A stretch of 64,000 nucleotides of DNA from Virgibacillus halodenitrificans JCM 12304 (GTDB taxonomy: Bacteria > Bacillota > Bacilli > Bacillales > Amphibacillaceae): positions 18,669 through 82,668 of the forward strand of contig NZ_BAZS01000014.1 of assembly GCF_001310895.1 (NCBI RefSeq), read 5' to 3'. Of this stretch, positions 26,502 through 35,565 are shown piece by piece. The notes under the pieces are model-generated. The model saw only the letters and a list, made by a program, of their open reading frames with translations. It had not been told where the DNA came from and ran no database searches. The position numbers were made by a program, and so were the translations under genes. How positions within the stretch are numbered: the first letter of the stretch is position 1; the number at the start of each line of letters is the position of its first letter.

Positions 26502-27509
26502 ATGGAATTATATTCCCAATTATTAGGTATAGGGGACAATGGGGAAGTATTAACGGCAATTATTGATGTTGAGATTTTGCCAAATAGTAATGAGGCGGTA
26601 TTTATGGTTACTAATACAAGTCCTTCCTTACCTTCAGAAACAAATTTTAATATTAGGCAAGTATTTTTTAATACTGGTCAATTACCTATCCGGATAAAAA
26701 AGATAACTCAAGCTAATAACGCTTCAAATTTTAATATCCACAAACAAGAAAACATGGAAAAGGACTTTGAATACCTCATTGAGGATAATACAGATAGAGG
26801 ATTAAGACCAAACGAGAAATTAATATGTACGATAGAGTTGGATAGTGAAGAAGGAAGTGAGGGACAAAGTTGGCTTCATGCTCCATTAACTTCAATTAAT
26901 AAGGGGATGGGAGTTCAAGTTGCAGCAACTTTTTATAATGATAAAGGAGAAGAAGCCGATAAGATAGGAGGACATTATAAATGCAGACAAAAAAAGAAAA
27001 AATACCCAAAGCCCACCCCTCCTGTTACCACAACTCCCTCCCCGAGACCATGCCCGGTTGCAAATCCCCAATCCTGTTGTCAAATTATAATTGAGAGAAA
27101 GACACAGCTTGTGCCTCCAGCTTTATTTAATCCAGATCGTCCTGAGCAATATCCTGTGACCCACAAAAAAACTTTTGATGTTGCTATTGAAAAAGTGTGT
27201 CCGGAAAAAGTGATTATTTGTGGAACAGTGCATAAGACGATCTATTATAAAACACTAAAAAAAGACTGCTCTGGTGACACTTCTATCATAGATCATTATG
27301 TTAAAGATGATATTCCATTCCAATGCTTTATAGACCGTGACGATGCCAACGAAAACGATGAGTTTGAAATCGTTGGAGCTGCATTCTTATGTGATGTATT
27401 TGACACACCTAAAAATTTCGGTTATCATCCGGAATTCTCTCAATATCCGGTTGCCTGGAAATTTGAAGAAAAGGAAATACTGAAAGTTTGCATAAGGAAG
27501 GTACAGTAA
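26502..27509 (+). CDS. Putative spore-surface protein with C-terminal SPOCS (DUF3794)-like domain and Pro/Thr linker
   Basis: 335 residues from ATG 26502 (AAGGAGAG upstream). Three parts are visible. The N-terminal strand-rich domain (about 1-155; FNIRQVFFNTGQLPIRIKKI) is unfamiliar. A short Lys-rich stretch and Pro/Thr linker follow (KPTPPVTTTPSPRP, about 165-185). The C-terminal domain starts with SCCQIIIERKTQLVPPA and contains VIICGTVHKTIYYKTL and IPFQCFIDRDDANENDEFEI. That last part looks like the SPOCS/DUF3794 module of coat assembly proteins, and it is clearly homologous to the C terminus of the collagen-like protein at 33516-34163, including its CC start and PFxCxIDRDD core. The linker could be an O-glycosylation target for the adjacent transferases (inference). 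Confidence 0.65.
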   Translation: MELYSQLLGIGDNGEVLTAIIDVEILPNSNEAVFMVTNTSPSLPSETNFNIRQVFFNTGQLPIRIKKITQANNASNFNIHKQENMEKDFEYLIEDNTDRGLRPNEKLICTIELDSEEGSEGQSWLHAPLTSINKGMGVQVAATFYNDKGEEADKIGGHYKCRQKKKKYPKPTPPVTTTPSPRPCPVANPQSCCQIIIERKTQLVPPALFNPDRPEQYPVTHKKTFDVAIEKVCPEKVIICGTVHKTIYYKTLKKDCSGDTSIIDHYVKDDIPFQCFIDRDDANENDEFEIVGAAFLCDVFDTPKNFGYHPEFSQYPVAWKFEEKEILKVCIRKVQ

Positions 27510-27543
27510 AAAGATATCGAAACAGCATATAAATAGTAAATAA

Positions 27544-27576
27544 AAAAAGGAATCAGTACTTGAGATTCCTTTTTTA
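27544..27576 (+). terminator. Rho-independent terminator
   Basis: GGAATC and GATTCC form a short stem preceded by an A-run and followed by TTTTTT, 35 bases after the SPOCS-like gene. Confidence 0.7.
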
Positions 27577-27627
27577 TTTACCTAGTATATAGACTCTCAA
27601 AAGCCTATACACCAGTGTTCTTCTAAG

Positions 27628-27636
27628 CATATTGTA
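27628..27636 (+). promoter_or_regulatory. Sigma-K-like -10 box upstream of the tandem glycosyltransferase gene
   Basis: CATATTGTA fully matches CATANNNTA and has AC 17 bases upstream. It lies 74 bases before ATG 27710. Confidence 0.45.
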
Positions 27637-27709
27637 ATTGTAATTGAAGTTGTTTAAGCATGCTAATAGGCGTTATTGGATTACGCTGTTGAAAGGAGTA
27701 TGTAGATTA

Positions 27710-29263
27710 ATGAGTAAATTATCCGTAATTATTCCCGTAAGAAATGAGGGAGAGAAACTGGATCAAGTTTTAAAAGAAGTATTTATGCTCCATCCATACG
27801 AAGTCATTACTGTTATAAACGGTTCTACAGATCGTTCCAGGGAGATTGCAGAATCCCATGATTGTGTTGTTCTTTATTATGAAAATCCATTAGGCCATGA
27901 TATCGGTCGAGCGATAGGAGCGTATTTTTCAAAGGGAGACATTTTATTGTTTATGGATGGAGATATGGTAATTCCTTACCAGGATTTAATACCCTTTATA
28001 GAAACCATTGAGGATGGTGCAGATATAGCTCTTAATAATCTGGAGGGTTTATTAATGGAACCCCACCGCCCTCATTCCATATCAATTTTAAAAAAAGCGC
28101 TTAATGAAATGTATGAAGCTCCTGAATTGACAATAAATTCTTTGGTGGCCATTCCGCATTCCATTAGCAGAGATGCACTTAAAAAAATAGGTTGGCATAA
28201 TCTTGCCATTCCTCCACTAGCCCAGGGGAAGGCGATAAAAGAACAATTAGATATTATTACCCCAAAATATCTCGATGTTATTGCTTTAAATAAAGTACGT
28301 CCTGAACTCCACCTGAATATATCCACGGATACTCCGTATGTACCTCTGGAGAACATTATTATTGGGGACCATCTTTCCGCCATTCATTACTTAATTAAAT
28401 TAAAGGGTGAAAGAGCAGGGTTTGCAGATTACCGGGATCGCGAATTTATTAATCAATTTAAAACTCATAAAAAGAAGAGACAAAAGAAAAAAAGTGCCAT
28501 TATTTGTGATGAAAATAATGCCCCGCTTACACAAATATCCATGCATATTCAGCGCTTAAAAGAGGCGGCTTCAGATGAGATTATTGTGGTGACTTATGAT
28601 GAAGATAAAGAAAAATCTGCAGCACTTTTACGGGAAGGTGCGTACGTAATACCACTGAATAAAAGTCTTGGACCATGTATCACAAGGTCTATAGGTGCTT
28701 TTTATTCAAGCGGTGAAGTAGTTCTTTTTACAGATCCACTTCAGGCATTCAGCACGGAAGACTATCAAATGATATTCAAGGAGCTTGATGCAGGAGCAGA
28801 CATTGCGCTAATTGATCAAAGCGCATCTCTAGATGATAACCCTATTGGTCTACAGTGTACCATGCACTATTTATTAAATATTCTTTTATCTCAGCCTACT
28901 CTTTGGAATAATTCCATTTACTCGTTCCCTCATGCGATAAGACGAACGGTGATAAATGATATCGGATATGACTCCTTAGCGATTCCTCCCTTGGCACAAA
29001 CGAAAGCTTTTATGAACCACTATAAATTAACTCCTATCCAAACTTCTGTAAAAAAAACTGCCCTGCCTGATAACAAGGAAAATGAAGTGTTTATTGGAGA
29101 TCATGTAGAAGCAATTGCATGGTTTTTGAGTAAAACAAATGAACGTGGTGCTTTTTCTGCCGGAGGTAAAAACTATAAGGCAGTCCATGAATTGGTGAAG
29201 AAAACACCTCAAGCGTCTTCATTTATGTCTATGATTAAAACATTTTTTAAATTCAATGAGTAG
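27710..29263 (+). CDS. Tandem two-domain family 2 glycosyltransferase
   Basis: 517 residues from ATG 27710 (AAAGGAG about 11 bases upstream). Domain 1 (residues 1-210) is a normal GT2 enzyme: LSVIIPVRNEG, LLFMDGDMVIP (DxD), then a conserved NSLVAIPHSISRDAL and IGWHNLAIPPLAQGKAI. Domain 2 (about 255-490) repeats the layout: IIVVTYDEDKEK, LFTDPLQAF (the DxD is changed to DPL), NSIYSFPHAIRRTVI, and IGYDSLAIPPLAQTKAF. The repeated IPPLAQ block and the ends (GDHLSAIHYLIKLKGERAGF; GDHVEAIAWFLSKTNERGAF) show internal duplication. Domain 2 has probably lost metal binding and may act in binding or regulation. The next gene starts at or just past its end, so they are coupled. Confidence 0.8.
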   Translation: MSKLSVIIPVRNEGEKLDQVLKEVFMLHPYEVITVINGSTDRSREIAESHDCVVLYYENPLGHDIGRAIGAYFSKGDILLFMDGDMVIPYQDLIPFIETIEDGADIALNNLEGLLMEPHRPHSISILKKALNEMYEAPELTINSLVAIPHSISRDALKKIGWHNLAIPPLAQGKAIKEQLDIITPKYLDVIALNKVRPELHLNISTDTPYVPLENIIIGDHLSAIHYLIKLKGERAGFADYRDREFINQFKTHKKKRQKKKSAIICDENNAPLTQISMHIQRLKEAASDEIIVVTYDEDKEKSAALLREGAYVIPLNKSLGPCITRSIGAFYSSGEVVLFTDPLQAFSTEDYQMIFKELDAGADIALIDQSASLDDNPIGLQCTMHYLLNILLSQPTLWNNSIYSFPHAIRRTVINDIGYDSLAIPPLAQTKAFMNHYKLTPIQTSVKKTALPDNKENEVFIGDHVEAIAWFLSKTNERGAFSAGGKNYKAVHELVKKTPQASSFMSMIKTFFKFNE

Positions 29264-29282
29264 AAAGCGTGGGAATATCATT

Positions 29283-30551
29283 ATGACACACAAATTAATA
29301 ATAGGAATAGTAGGGTTAGGGTATGTTGGCCTGCCATTGGCCCAATTATTCATAAATAAAGGTCATAAGGTTTATGGGATAGATTCAGATCAAAATAAAA
29401 TTAGTTTGTTGAAAAAAAATACCAGTTATTTAGCGGATTTTTCAAATGAACAAATTAATGAATTGTTCACAAATGATTTGTTTAGCGTGAGTACTTCTTA
29501 TCACTATTTATCCAAGGTTGACGCTATTATTTTCTGTGTTCCTACTCCATTAAATAATTTAGATGAACCTGACCTACAGTATGTAAAGGGAGCAATCGAA
29601 GCAGCCTTGCCATTCTTGAAAAAAGAGCAGCTGCTTGTTCTGGAAAGCTCCACCTATCCGGGGACAACAGAGGAAGAGATCGTACCTCTTGTTCAAGGAA
29701 AAGGATGGGAAGTCGGAAAAGATATTTTTGTAGCCTATTCTCCCGAAAGGATTAATCCAGGACAGAAAGTTCATAAATTAGAAGATATACCGAAAATTGT
29801 TGGAGGTGAAACAAAACTTTGTACAAATTATGCAAAAGAAATTTATGAGTCTGTCTTTAATAAGGTAATTAATGTATCTTCTTCTAAAGTAGCAGAAGTC
29901 AGTAAATTAGTCGAAAATGCACAACGATTGATTAATATATCTTTTATGAATGAACTTGCTATCCTATGTGATAAATTAGATGTGAATATATGGGAAGTAA
30001 TTGAGGCCTGCAGCACAAAACCGTTTGGATTTACACCCTATTTTCCAGGTCCAGGAGTCGGCGGTCACTGTATACCCGTAGATCCAATTTATTTAAGCTG
30101 GAAGGCAAAACATCATGGGGTAAACCTTTCATTTATTCAAGCTGCAAAAAAAATAAATGACAATATGCCAGCATTTATAGTTGAAAAAGTAACAAAACAT
30201 CTTTTAAAGCCGATAAATAAAAACAAAATTTTAATCATAGGTGTTGCCTATAAAAAGAATGTAAATGATATAAGAGAATCGTCAGCAATTCAAATTTTTA
30301 AACTGCTGGATGACCTGGGTATCGATGTAACCTATCATGACCCGCATGTACCCGAATTAAGCCTGGGTTCTGTTCAGCAAGAGTCACTGGTCCTTACAGA
30401 AGAAAATATTAAAATTCAAGACTGTGTTCTAATTTTAACTGATCATAATTCTGTAGATTATCAGAATATCATTGATCATTCAAATCTAGTCATAGATACC
30501 AGGAATGTAACAAGTCGTTATAATCAATTAGATAACGTCATCTTATTATAA
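29283..30551 (+). CDS. Nucleotide-sugar 6-dehydrogenase (UDP-GlcNAc/UDP-glucose dehydrogenase family)
   Basis: About 422 residues (431 if ATG 29256, overlapping the previous stop, is used). GIVGLGYVGLPLAQLF is the NAD-binding Rossmann motif. ESSTYPGTTEE, SPERINPG and KLVENAQRLINISFMNE are family-wide signatures, and PGPGVGGHCIPVDP holds the catalytic Cys. VAYKKNVNDIRESSA marks the C-terminal UDP-binding domain. It performs a four-electron oxidation of a nucleotide sugar to the uronic acid form. The SPERINPG and GGHCIPVDP wording is nearer to WbpA/WecC-type HexNAc dehydrogenases than to TuaD/Ugd, so a spore glycan containing an aminouronic acid is possible (inference). Confidence 0.88.
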   Translation: MTHKLIIGIVGLGYVGLPLAQLFINKGHKVYGIDSDQNKISLLKKNTSYLADFSNEQINELFTNDLFSVSTSYHYLSKVDAIIFCVPTPLNNLDEPDLQYVKGAIEAALPFLKKEQLLVLESSTYPGTTEEEIVPLVQGKGWEVGKDIFVAYSPERINPGQKVHKLEDIPKIVGGETKLCTNYAKEIYESVFNKVINVSSSKVAEVSKLVENAQRLINISFMNELAILCDKLDVNIWEVIEACSTKPFGFTPYFPGPGVGGHCIPVDPIYLSWKAKHHGVNLSFIQAAKKINDNMPAFIVEKVTKHLLKPINKNKILIIGVAYKKNVNDIRESSAIQIFKLLDDLGIDVTYHDPHVPELSLGSVQQESLVLTEENIKIQDCVLILTDHNSVDYQNIIDHSNLVIDTRNVTSRYNQLDNVILL

Positions 30552-30569
30552 AGGTATATAAATCTCTTA

Positions 30570-30626
30570 ATAACATAGAAAGAACTCACCTCTCTGATTC
30601 AGGGAGGTGAGTTCTTTCTATGTTAT
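30570..30626. terminator. Long perfect bidirectional hairpin
   Basis: Arms 30570-30592 and 30604-30626 are perfect complements (23 bp), and four more pairs extend the stem to about 27 bp with a 3-base ATT loop. It lies between the convergent dehydrogenase and kinase genes and overlaps the kinase stop codon. U-rich flanks are weak, but a stem this long should stop both transcripts. Confidence 0.8.
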
Positions 30627-31294
30627 ACAAATGGCTGAAGTGCTGCTATAAAATCACTTGATTGATCATAGGTTTCATTTGAGGGGTGCAGAAAATTCAA
30701 TAAGGTGGATTGTAATTTGTCATTTTTAAATTGAAGCTCTGATAATGAATCGGGAAAATAACCATGACATAAAAATATACATAATCGTGCAGCATCCCGT
30801 AAGTCTGTCTGAATAAGGTGTTTAGGACTTAATTCTTTAGCTAATGTGAAGTCGATTACTTTTAAAGTAGCTGGATTATCATTCTGAAGCATAATATTTT
30901 TTGGTCTTATATCATTATGAATATAACCACCTTTGTGTATAGAGGTGAGCGATTTTAATGTATTAATAGTGATTTGAACACTGAGTTTTTCATCTTTTTT
31001 TTCAGAAGGCCGTTTAAAATCTCCTTTGCCAACTGGTTTTCCTTCAATATATTCCATTACAATAAATGAAGTATTTTTATATTCAAAGTAATCATAGATA
31101 GTTGGCAAAAAAGGAGATTTACCATAAGCTTTCATAACTGTAGCTTCATGTTCAGCATCTTTTATTCTTTTGACAGCTTCTTTTATGGCGACATTTCTAT
31201 TCTTAATAGGGTCATATGCCTTGTAGACCCTTCCATGAGAGCCTCTTCCTATTTGTTTCAGGTTTTGGTAATGTTTTATTGTTAATTTCTCAAT
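30623..31294 (-). CDS. Small Hanks-type protein kinase (YrzF-like), non-AUG start
   Basis: 223 residues if read from an ATT codon at 31294. In this frame the protein begins IEKLTIKHYQNL and continues with the glycine loop GRGSHGRVY (residues 16-24), VAIKE (Lys 38), IHNDIRPKN (catalytic Asp near 128) and KVIDFTLA (metal Asp near 148). GGGAGGAG lies about 6-8 bases before the ATT, and an in-frame TGA sits just upstream with no ATG, GTG or TTG between. Starting at the first ATG (31135) would delete the ATP site. The alternative is one missing A in the AAA at 31286-31288, which would give a TTG start. Such small kinases in Bacillaceae sit near coat glycosylation genes; its target may be a coat protein. 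Confidence 0.7.
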   Translation of the reverse strand: MEKLTIKHYQNLKQIGRGSHGRVYKAYDPIKNRNVAIKEAVKRIKDAEHEATVMKAYGKSPFLPTIYDYFEYKNTSFIVMEYIEGKPVGKGDFKRPSEKKDEKLSVQITINTLKSLTSIHKGGYIHNDIRPKNIMLQNDNPATLKVIDFTLAKELSPKHLIQTDLRDAARLCIFLCHGYFPDSLSELQFKNDKLQSTLLNFLHPSNETYDQSSDFIAALQPFV

Positions 31295-31328
31295 AAGTAA
31301 CTCCTCCCTTCAAAAAAGCATTTGCTCA

Positions 31329-32270
31329 TTAATTATTTTTCTCATCTGAAATAATTTTTTTAATAACTTTCACAAATTGATCTGCACGTTTAGATGTAGA
31401 ATGCCGCTCATGGACCATCTCCATCCCCTGCCTCGCGATCCTTTCTCTTTCGCATTTATGCTGCAAATAGTATTTTGCCTTTTCCTCAAAATTCTCTTTA
31501 TTTATAGGGATGTAATGAACTTCTGGAATAAAGCCTAAATCTTTTAACTCGTTAGAGGGAGGAGCCAACAATAAGGTGTTACATGCTGGAACCTCGAAAT
31601 TTTTACCAAGGGGATAATTATATTTGGAATTTCCGGTCAGGAAGATTTTTGCCTTATTAATTTCCTTTGCATATGCCTCTCTTACAAAAACATTCTTTTC
31701 ATGATCTTTAATATTCCTGTATCCTGGGTGTTTATGATGAACAAATCCTGGGTTTTCTTTCATTCTATCAACAATCATATTTCGTAACGGGTAGGTGCGT
31801 CTTGACATTGCGCCCATTAATAAATAGTTGTATTCTTTTTTAAGTCCGTAATCTTTAAATATTTCTGTATTGATGTGATGAGGCAACCAATACATTCGAT
31901 CACTAAATTCCTTATACCATACATGAAAGGAATCACGATACACAGTAAATATATGTTTAATATTCTCCTCTCTTATAGCTCTTTTGCGTTTATTAATCTG
32001 ATAATGTAAATCAAATAATTGTATTGCGAAGGGGATCTCTAAATCTTTTAAACCTGTGATCACAGGTGAGTTCATTTCGCCATACTCATTAAAATAAATA
32101 AAATCTGGTTTTTCTTTCAGTTGATCTAATATATTGTTAATGTCTCCAGATTCATGCCACACAGTAAGATCAGTTATTTTTTCCAGCTCGCATAAAAAAT
32201 AATAAAATACAGGCGCTACGTATTCTTGGAAGTCCCCGGTAAATATGAGAATTTTTAGTCTCTTTGTCAT
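31329..32270 (-). CDS. CgeB-like glycosyltransferase (spore outer-layer maturation)
   Basis: 313 residues. The protein resembles the CgeB/GT-B group: KILIFTGDFQEYVAPVFYYF at the start, PDFIYFNEYGEMNSP, HIFTVYRDSFHVWYKE, YWLPHHINTEIFKDYG, and AKIFLTGNSKYNYPLGKNFE, then VPACNTLLLAP, which is the C-terminal donor-binding region (glycos_trans_1_2 type). B. subtilis CgeB is needed for the outermost spore layer. GGAGGAAGAAT precedes ATG 32270. The kinase gene follows after 34 bases, so they form one unit. An AC-N16-CATACAATG box sits upstream. Confidence 0.75.
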   Translation of the reverse strand: MTKRLKILIFTGDFQEYVAPVFYYFLCELEKITDLTVWHESGDINNILDQLKEKPDFIYFNEYGEMNSPVITGLKDLEIPFAIQLFDLHYQINKRKRAIREENIKHIFTVYRDSFHVWYKEFSDRMYWLPHHINTEIFKDYGLKKEYNYLLMGAMSRRTYPLRNMIVDRMKENPGFVHHKHPGYRNIKDHEKNVFVREAYAKEINKAKIFLTGNSKYNYPLGKNFEVPACNTLLLAPPSNELKDLGFIPEVHYIPINKENFEEKAKYYLQHKCERERIARQGMEMVHERHSTSKRADQFVKVIKKIISDEKNN

Positions 32271-32294
32271 TATTCTTCCTCCATCATTTTATTA

Positions 32295-32303
32295 CATTGT
32301 ATG
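32295..32303 (-). promoter_or_regulatory. Sigma-K/sigma-E-like -10 box upstream of the CgeB-like gene
   Basis: The minus strand reads CATACAATG, with AC 16 bases upstream. CATACAAT is also the sigma-E -10 sequence, so either mother-cell sigma factor could use it. It lies 25 bases before ATG 32270. Confidence 0.45.
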
Positions 32304-32405
32304 ATCTATATTAGAAAAAGTGGCAACTGTGGCCCATTGAAAGGGGAAATAGGTAGTATATAGCTGCCAATAGGACACCACAACCAACCACATTTTCTTT
32401 AAAAG

Positions 32406-32414
32406 CATATAATA
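32406..32414 (+). promoter_or_regulatory. Sigma-K-like -10 box upstream of the GT4 gene
   Basis: CATATAATA fully matches CATANNNTA, with AC 17 bases upstream, 39 bases before ATG 32453. Confidence 0.45.
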
Positions 32415-32452
32415 CCCTATTAAATATATTCAGAATGGAGGTGCGACCAGAT

Positions 32453-33430
32453 ATGTCAAAGGTTAAGATTGCTCTAATTACTGACCGAGATAACTGGGCT
32501 TTTGCAAATATAGCAAAGCAAATTAAAAAACATTTGAGTGGTTGTTACGATTTTAAGATTGTTAGTTTTAATGCTTGCAATAAAAATGCAGATGAACTCC
32601 ACAAACATATTAAGGATTGTGATGTTCTGCATTTTTTATGGAGAGAGATTATATCTTATATACCTATACATCGGTACAGAGACAAAATATTATCTACAGC
32701 AGTTTATGATCATTTATTTCTTGGAGAGAAGTCCATTCAAAAAAGAAAAAATATGTTCAATAATTTTCGCTATTATGTTTGTTCAAAAAAGCTATACGAG
32801 ATTTATAAAGATATAGACGATTACCCAGACCCTATAATGACCATTGAAGATGGGGTGGACCCAGATCTTTTTTACCCTAAGAACTTAGACCGGTTTAATC
32901 AATTGAAACGGCCATTGCGAGTAGGTTGGGTGGGTAACAGTAAGTGGGGAATTAAAATTGAGGACTTCAAAGGGTTTCGGACATTTATTAATCCTGCTGT
33001 AAACGAGCTGATTCAAGAGGAGTTTGAAATCGAAGGAGATTATGCTGATCGGGTGCATAAAATGATTTCACACGATAATATGGTTGATTACTATTCAAAA
33101 ATAGATGTTCTTATCTGCATGTCTAAGATTGAAGGGACGCCTAACCCTGTATTAGAAGCGATGGCGTGTGGAGTCCCGGTTATATCTACAAATGTAGGGA
33201 TTGTGCCGCAAGTGTTAGGAGAAAAACAAAGAAGTTTTCTGCTGAAGGGTAGAGATAAAGAAGAATTAAAGAAATCACTTTTAACTCTATTTCATAATAG
33301 AGAGATATTAAATGAGCTTTCTCAAGAGAATTTAACTCAAATAAAAAATTGGCATTGGTCGAAGCAATGTCAAAAGTTTAAGGATTACTTTGATATACTG
33401 ATTAGTGACTCTGCAAACAACAAAAAATAA
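32453..33430 (+). CDS. GT-B fold glycosyltransferase, family 4
   Basis: 325 residues from ATG 32453 (GGAGGTG about 9 bases before). The N-terminal half (KIALITDRDNWAFANIAKQI, DVLHFLWRE) is the acceptor domain. The C-terminal half shows RVGWVGNSKWG, then DVLICMSKIEGTPNPVLEAM and GVPVISTNVGIVPQVLG, the EX7E-type donor site of GT4 enzymes. It is alone between two divergent or convergent partners and has its own mother-cell-type promoter box. It should add a sugar to a spore-surface acceptor. Opposite-strand convergence with the collagen-like gene leaves 85 bases, in which CCCCTTT and AAAGGGG could pair across a long loop. Confidence 0.85.
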   Translation: MSKVKIALITDRDNWAFANIAKQIKKHLSGCYDFKIVSFNACNKNADELHKHIKDCDVLHFLWREIISYIPIHRYRDKILSTAVYDHLFLGEKSIQKRKNMFNNFRYYVCSKKLYEIYKDIDDYPDPIMTIEDGVDPDLFYPKNLDRFNQLKRPLRVGWVGNSKWGIKIEDFKGFRTFINPAVNELIQEEFEIEGDYADRVHKMISHDNMVDYYSKIDVLICMSKIEGTPNPVLEAMACGVPVISTNVGIVPQVLGEKQRSFLLKGRDKEELKKSLLTLFHNREILNELSQENLTQIKNWHWSKQCQKFKDYFDILISDSANNKK

Positions 33431-33515
33431 ATAAACCCCCTTTTGGGATAGAAAGTAAACATTCTCTATTTAACTAACTACCTGAAAGGGGTACTTCATG
33501 ACCACGACTTCATAG

Positions 33516-34187
<672 letters not shown>

Positions 34188-34191
34188 TTAA

Positions 34192-34200
34192 TATTGTATG
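34192..34200 (-). promoter_or_regulatory. Sigma-K/sigma-E-like -10 box upstream of the collagen-like gene
   Basis: The minus strand reads CATACAATA, a full match to CATANNNTA, with AC 17 bases upstream. It lies 28 bases before ATG 34163. Confidence 0.5.
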
Positions 34201-34296
34201 TAATCAGTCTTGCTACCGTAAGCTTTTTTTGTAATTTCCGCTTACGCCCTATTTATATATATTAGGTCAAAGACCAACACAGTTAATAAACAAATT

Positions 34297-34305
34297 AATA
34301 TAATA
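34297..34305 (+). promoter_or_regulatory. Possible mother-cell promoter of the CotZ-like gene
   Basis: AATATAATA differs from CATANNNTA only at the first base and has AC 16 bases upstream, 35 bases before TTG 34341. AT-rich surroundings make this the weakest of the set. Confidence 0.3.
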
Positions 34306-34340
34306 TAGATAAAGGTCTCCTATGGAAGGAGTGATCATAC

Positions 34341-34829
34341 TTGTTTGAAGATAATAGCACCTATTCTGAGCATGATGATGAGCAGGAGTCTAAAGATATC
34401 AATTATTGCAAAACATGTCTTTGTGAAGTATTGTCCGAAATTGTGGAGCGGGAGAAGGAAAACGAAGAGTACAACATTACTTGTGATTTAAAAAGATCAA
34501 AACAACCAGTATGTAGCGACATAATTCCTTTCATAATACAAACTCCTTATGGACATCCATTTTTTACTTGGGGTAGGATTGGCACAAAACAGTGTTTTGC
34601 GACGGTTTTTTTCAGGGTAGTAAAAGTTGATTGTAAAAATAATTGTGCTGTACTCCAACTTTTAAAGCCTAATAAATCAATTATAGATGAAGACACGGAC
34701 TGTGTAGAAAATAGTAGTATTTGTGAAGTTGACTTTGTCACTCAAACAAAGGAATGTGTTGTTGTGGATTTGAAATGTTATAGTTCCGTAAAATTTATAT
34801 CACCTAGTTTTATTAAAAAGTATAAATGA
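34341..34829 (+). CDS. CotY/CotZ/ExsY-family Cys-rich spore coat protein
   Basis: 162 residues from TTG 34341 (AGGAG 9-10 bases before). NYCKTCLCEVLSEIVERE (residues 18-35) is the Cys-containing N-terminal helix of the family. SDIIPFIIQTPYGHPFFTWG, then KQCFATVFFRVVKVD, and CAVLQLLKPN form the conserved core that self-assembles into the crust/exosporium lattice in B. subtilis and B. cereus. Ten or so cysteines in total fit disulphide-linked assembly. It diverges from the collagen-like gene, the pairing expected for an exosporium base protein and its surface filament. A close call between CotZ, CotY and ExsY is not possible by eye. Confidence 0.8.
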   Translation: MFEDNSTYSEHDDEQESKDINYCKTCLCEVLSEIVEREKENEEYNITCDLKRSKQPVCSDIIPFIIQTPYGHPFFTWGRIGTKQCFATVFFRVVKVDCKNNCAVLQLLKPNKSIIDEDTDCVENSSICEVDFVTQTKECVVVDLKCYSSVKFISPSFIKKYK

Positions 34830-34920
34830 ATTAATTACATTTATTTGTTGAGCAGTGTGTTAAGGTCATATCACAGTAAGTAGAATCTGCACAACAGCCA
34901 TTGAAACACCGTTATTTTAA

Positions 34921-35193
34921 AAGATGTTTTACTTCCTTGATTATCATCCGGCATTTATCCAAGCAGCCTATCGTATTGCCGATTCCTTAACGAAGATCAT
35001 TACACCGATTTGTACTTTATAAATCGTGCTTGAATTCATGAAGGAATAAAACAAAAAAGTAGGGGATTGAAACATTGAATGCTTAATGCTTTCATATGAC
35101 TTGATCTTCCACTCGTATGGATTTCTTTTACTTCTGGCATTTGTATTTCTGGGAATACCTTTTGGCCCGGGGATTGTTCTGCATTTGGGGTGA
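34921..35193 (+). pseudogene. Relic of the 3' end of abgT
   Basis: The sequence follows the abgT gene at about 20860-21132 base for base over long stretches (for example ATCCGGCATTTATCCAAGCA and the final CCTTTTGGCCCGGGGATTG). It carries small deletions and new stops: the NIITPMNPYFV region is shortened, and frames break near 35018 and 35090. The downstream hairpin (AGTACAGTA ... TACTGTGCTTTTTC) is also recognisable. No coding capacity remains. Confidence 0.92.
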
Positions 35194-35347
35194 TGAATAT
35201 AATGAAGTTTCCTTGATAAAAGTACAGTAATAGACCTACTGTGCTTTTTCTTTGTGCTAATAGGCTAAATAAAAACTATTACCCTATCAATCTACGAATA
35301 ATTTGTCGAAATATAGTAAATTTGAAATAAAATTTCATTAAAATCTA

Positions 35348-35376
35348 TTGACCAACGCAATATTTTTTTATATAAT
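35348..35376 (+). promoter_or_regulatory. Sigma-A promoter of the amino-sugar salvage operon, long leader
   Basis: TTGACC (35348-35353), a 17-base spacer and TATAAT (35371-35376). Transcription from about 35383 leaves an unusually long leader of about 180 bases before the binding-protein ATG at 35566. I see no known riboswitch in it and no clear catabolite (cre) site. Confidence 0.75.
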
Positions 35377-35565
35377 TCAATCAGCAAAGCAAATAGAAAG
35401 GTAGCCTTCTATCGGTTTTGTTGGAAAGGCTTACAAAAAGGGGGTTTTATAGCAATACTACTTTTTGGCTCAAAACAGAGTTAAGAAGAGATTAAGTACA
35501 TAAAAAGAATTCGGAATCTTGCATCAAAAAAAGAGTTTGATAATTTGAGAGGGGTTTTTTAGGAG

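Noticed and set aside
35383..35565. Catabolite-repression (cre) site or glmS-type riboswitch in the salvage operon leader
   Set aside because: No stretch fits the cre consensus, and the glmS ribozyme core is not present.
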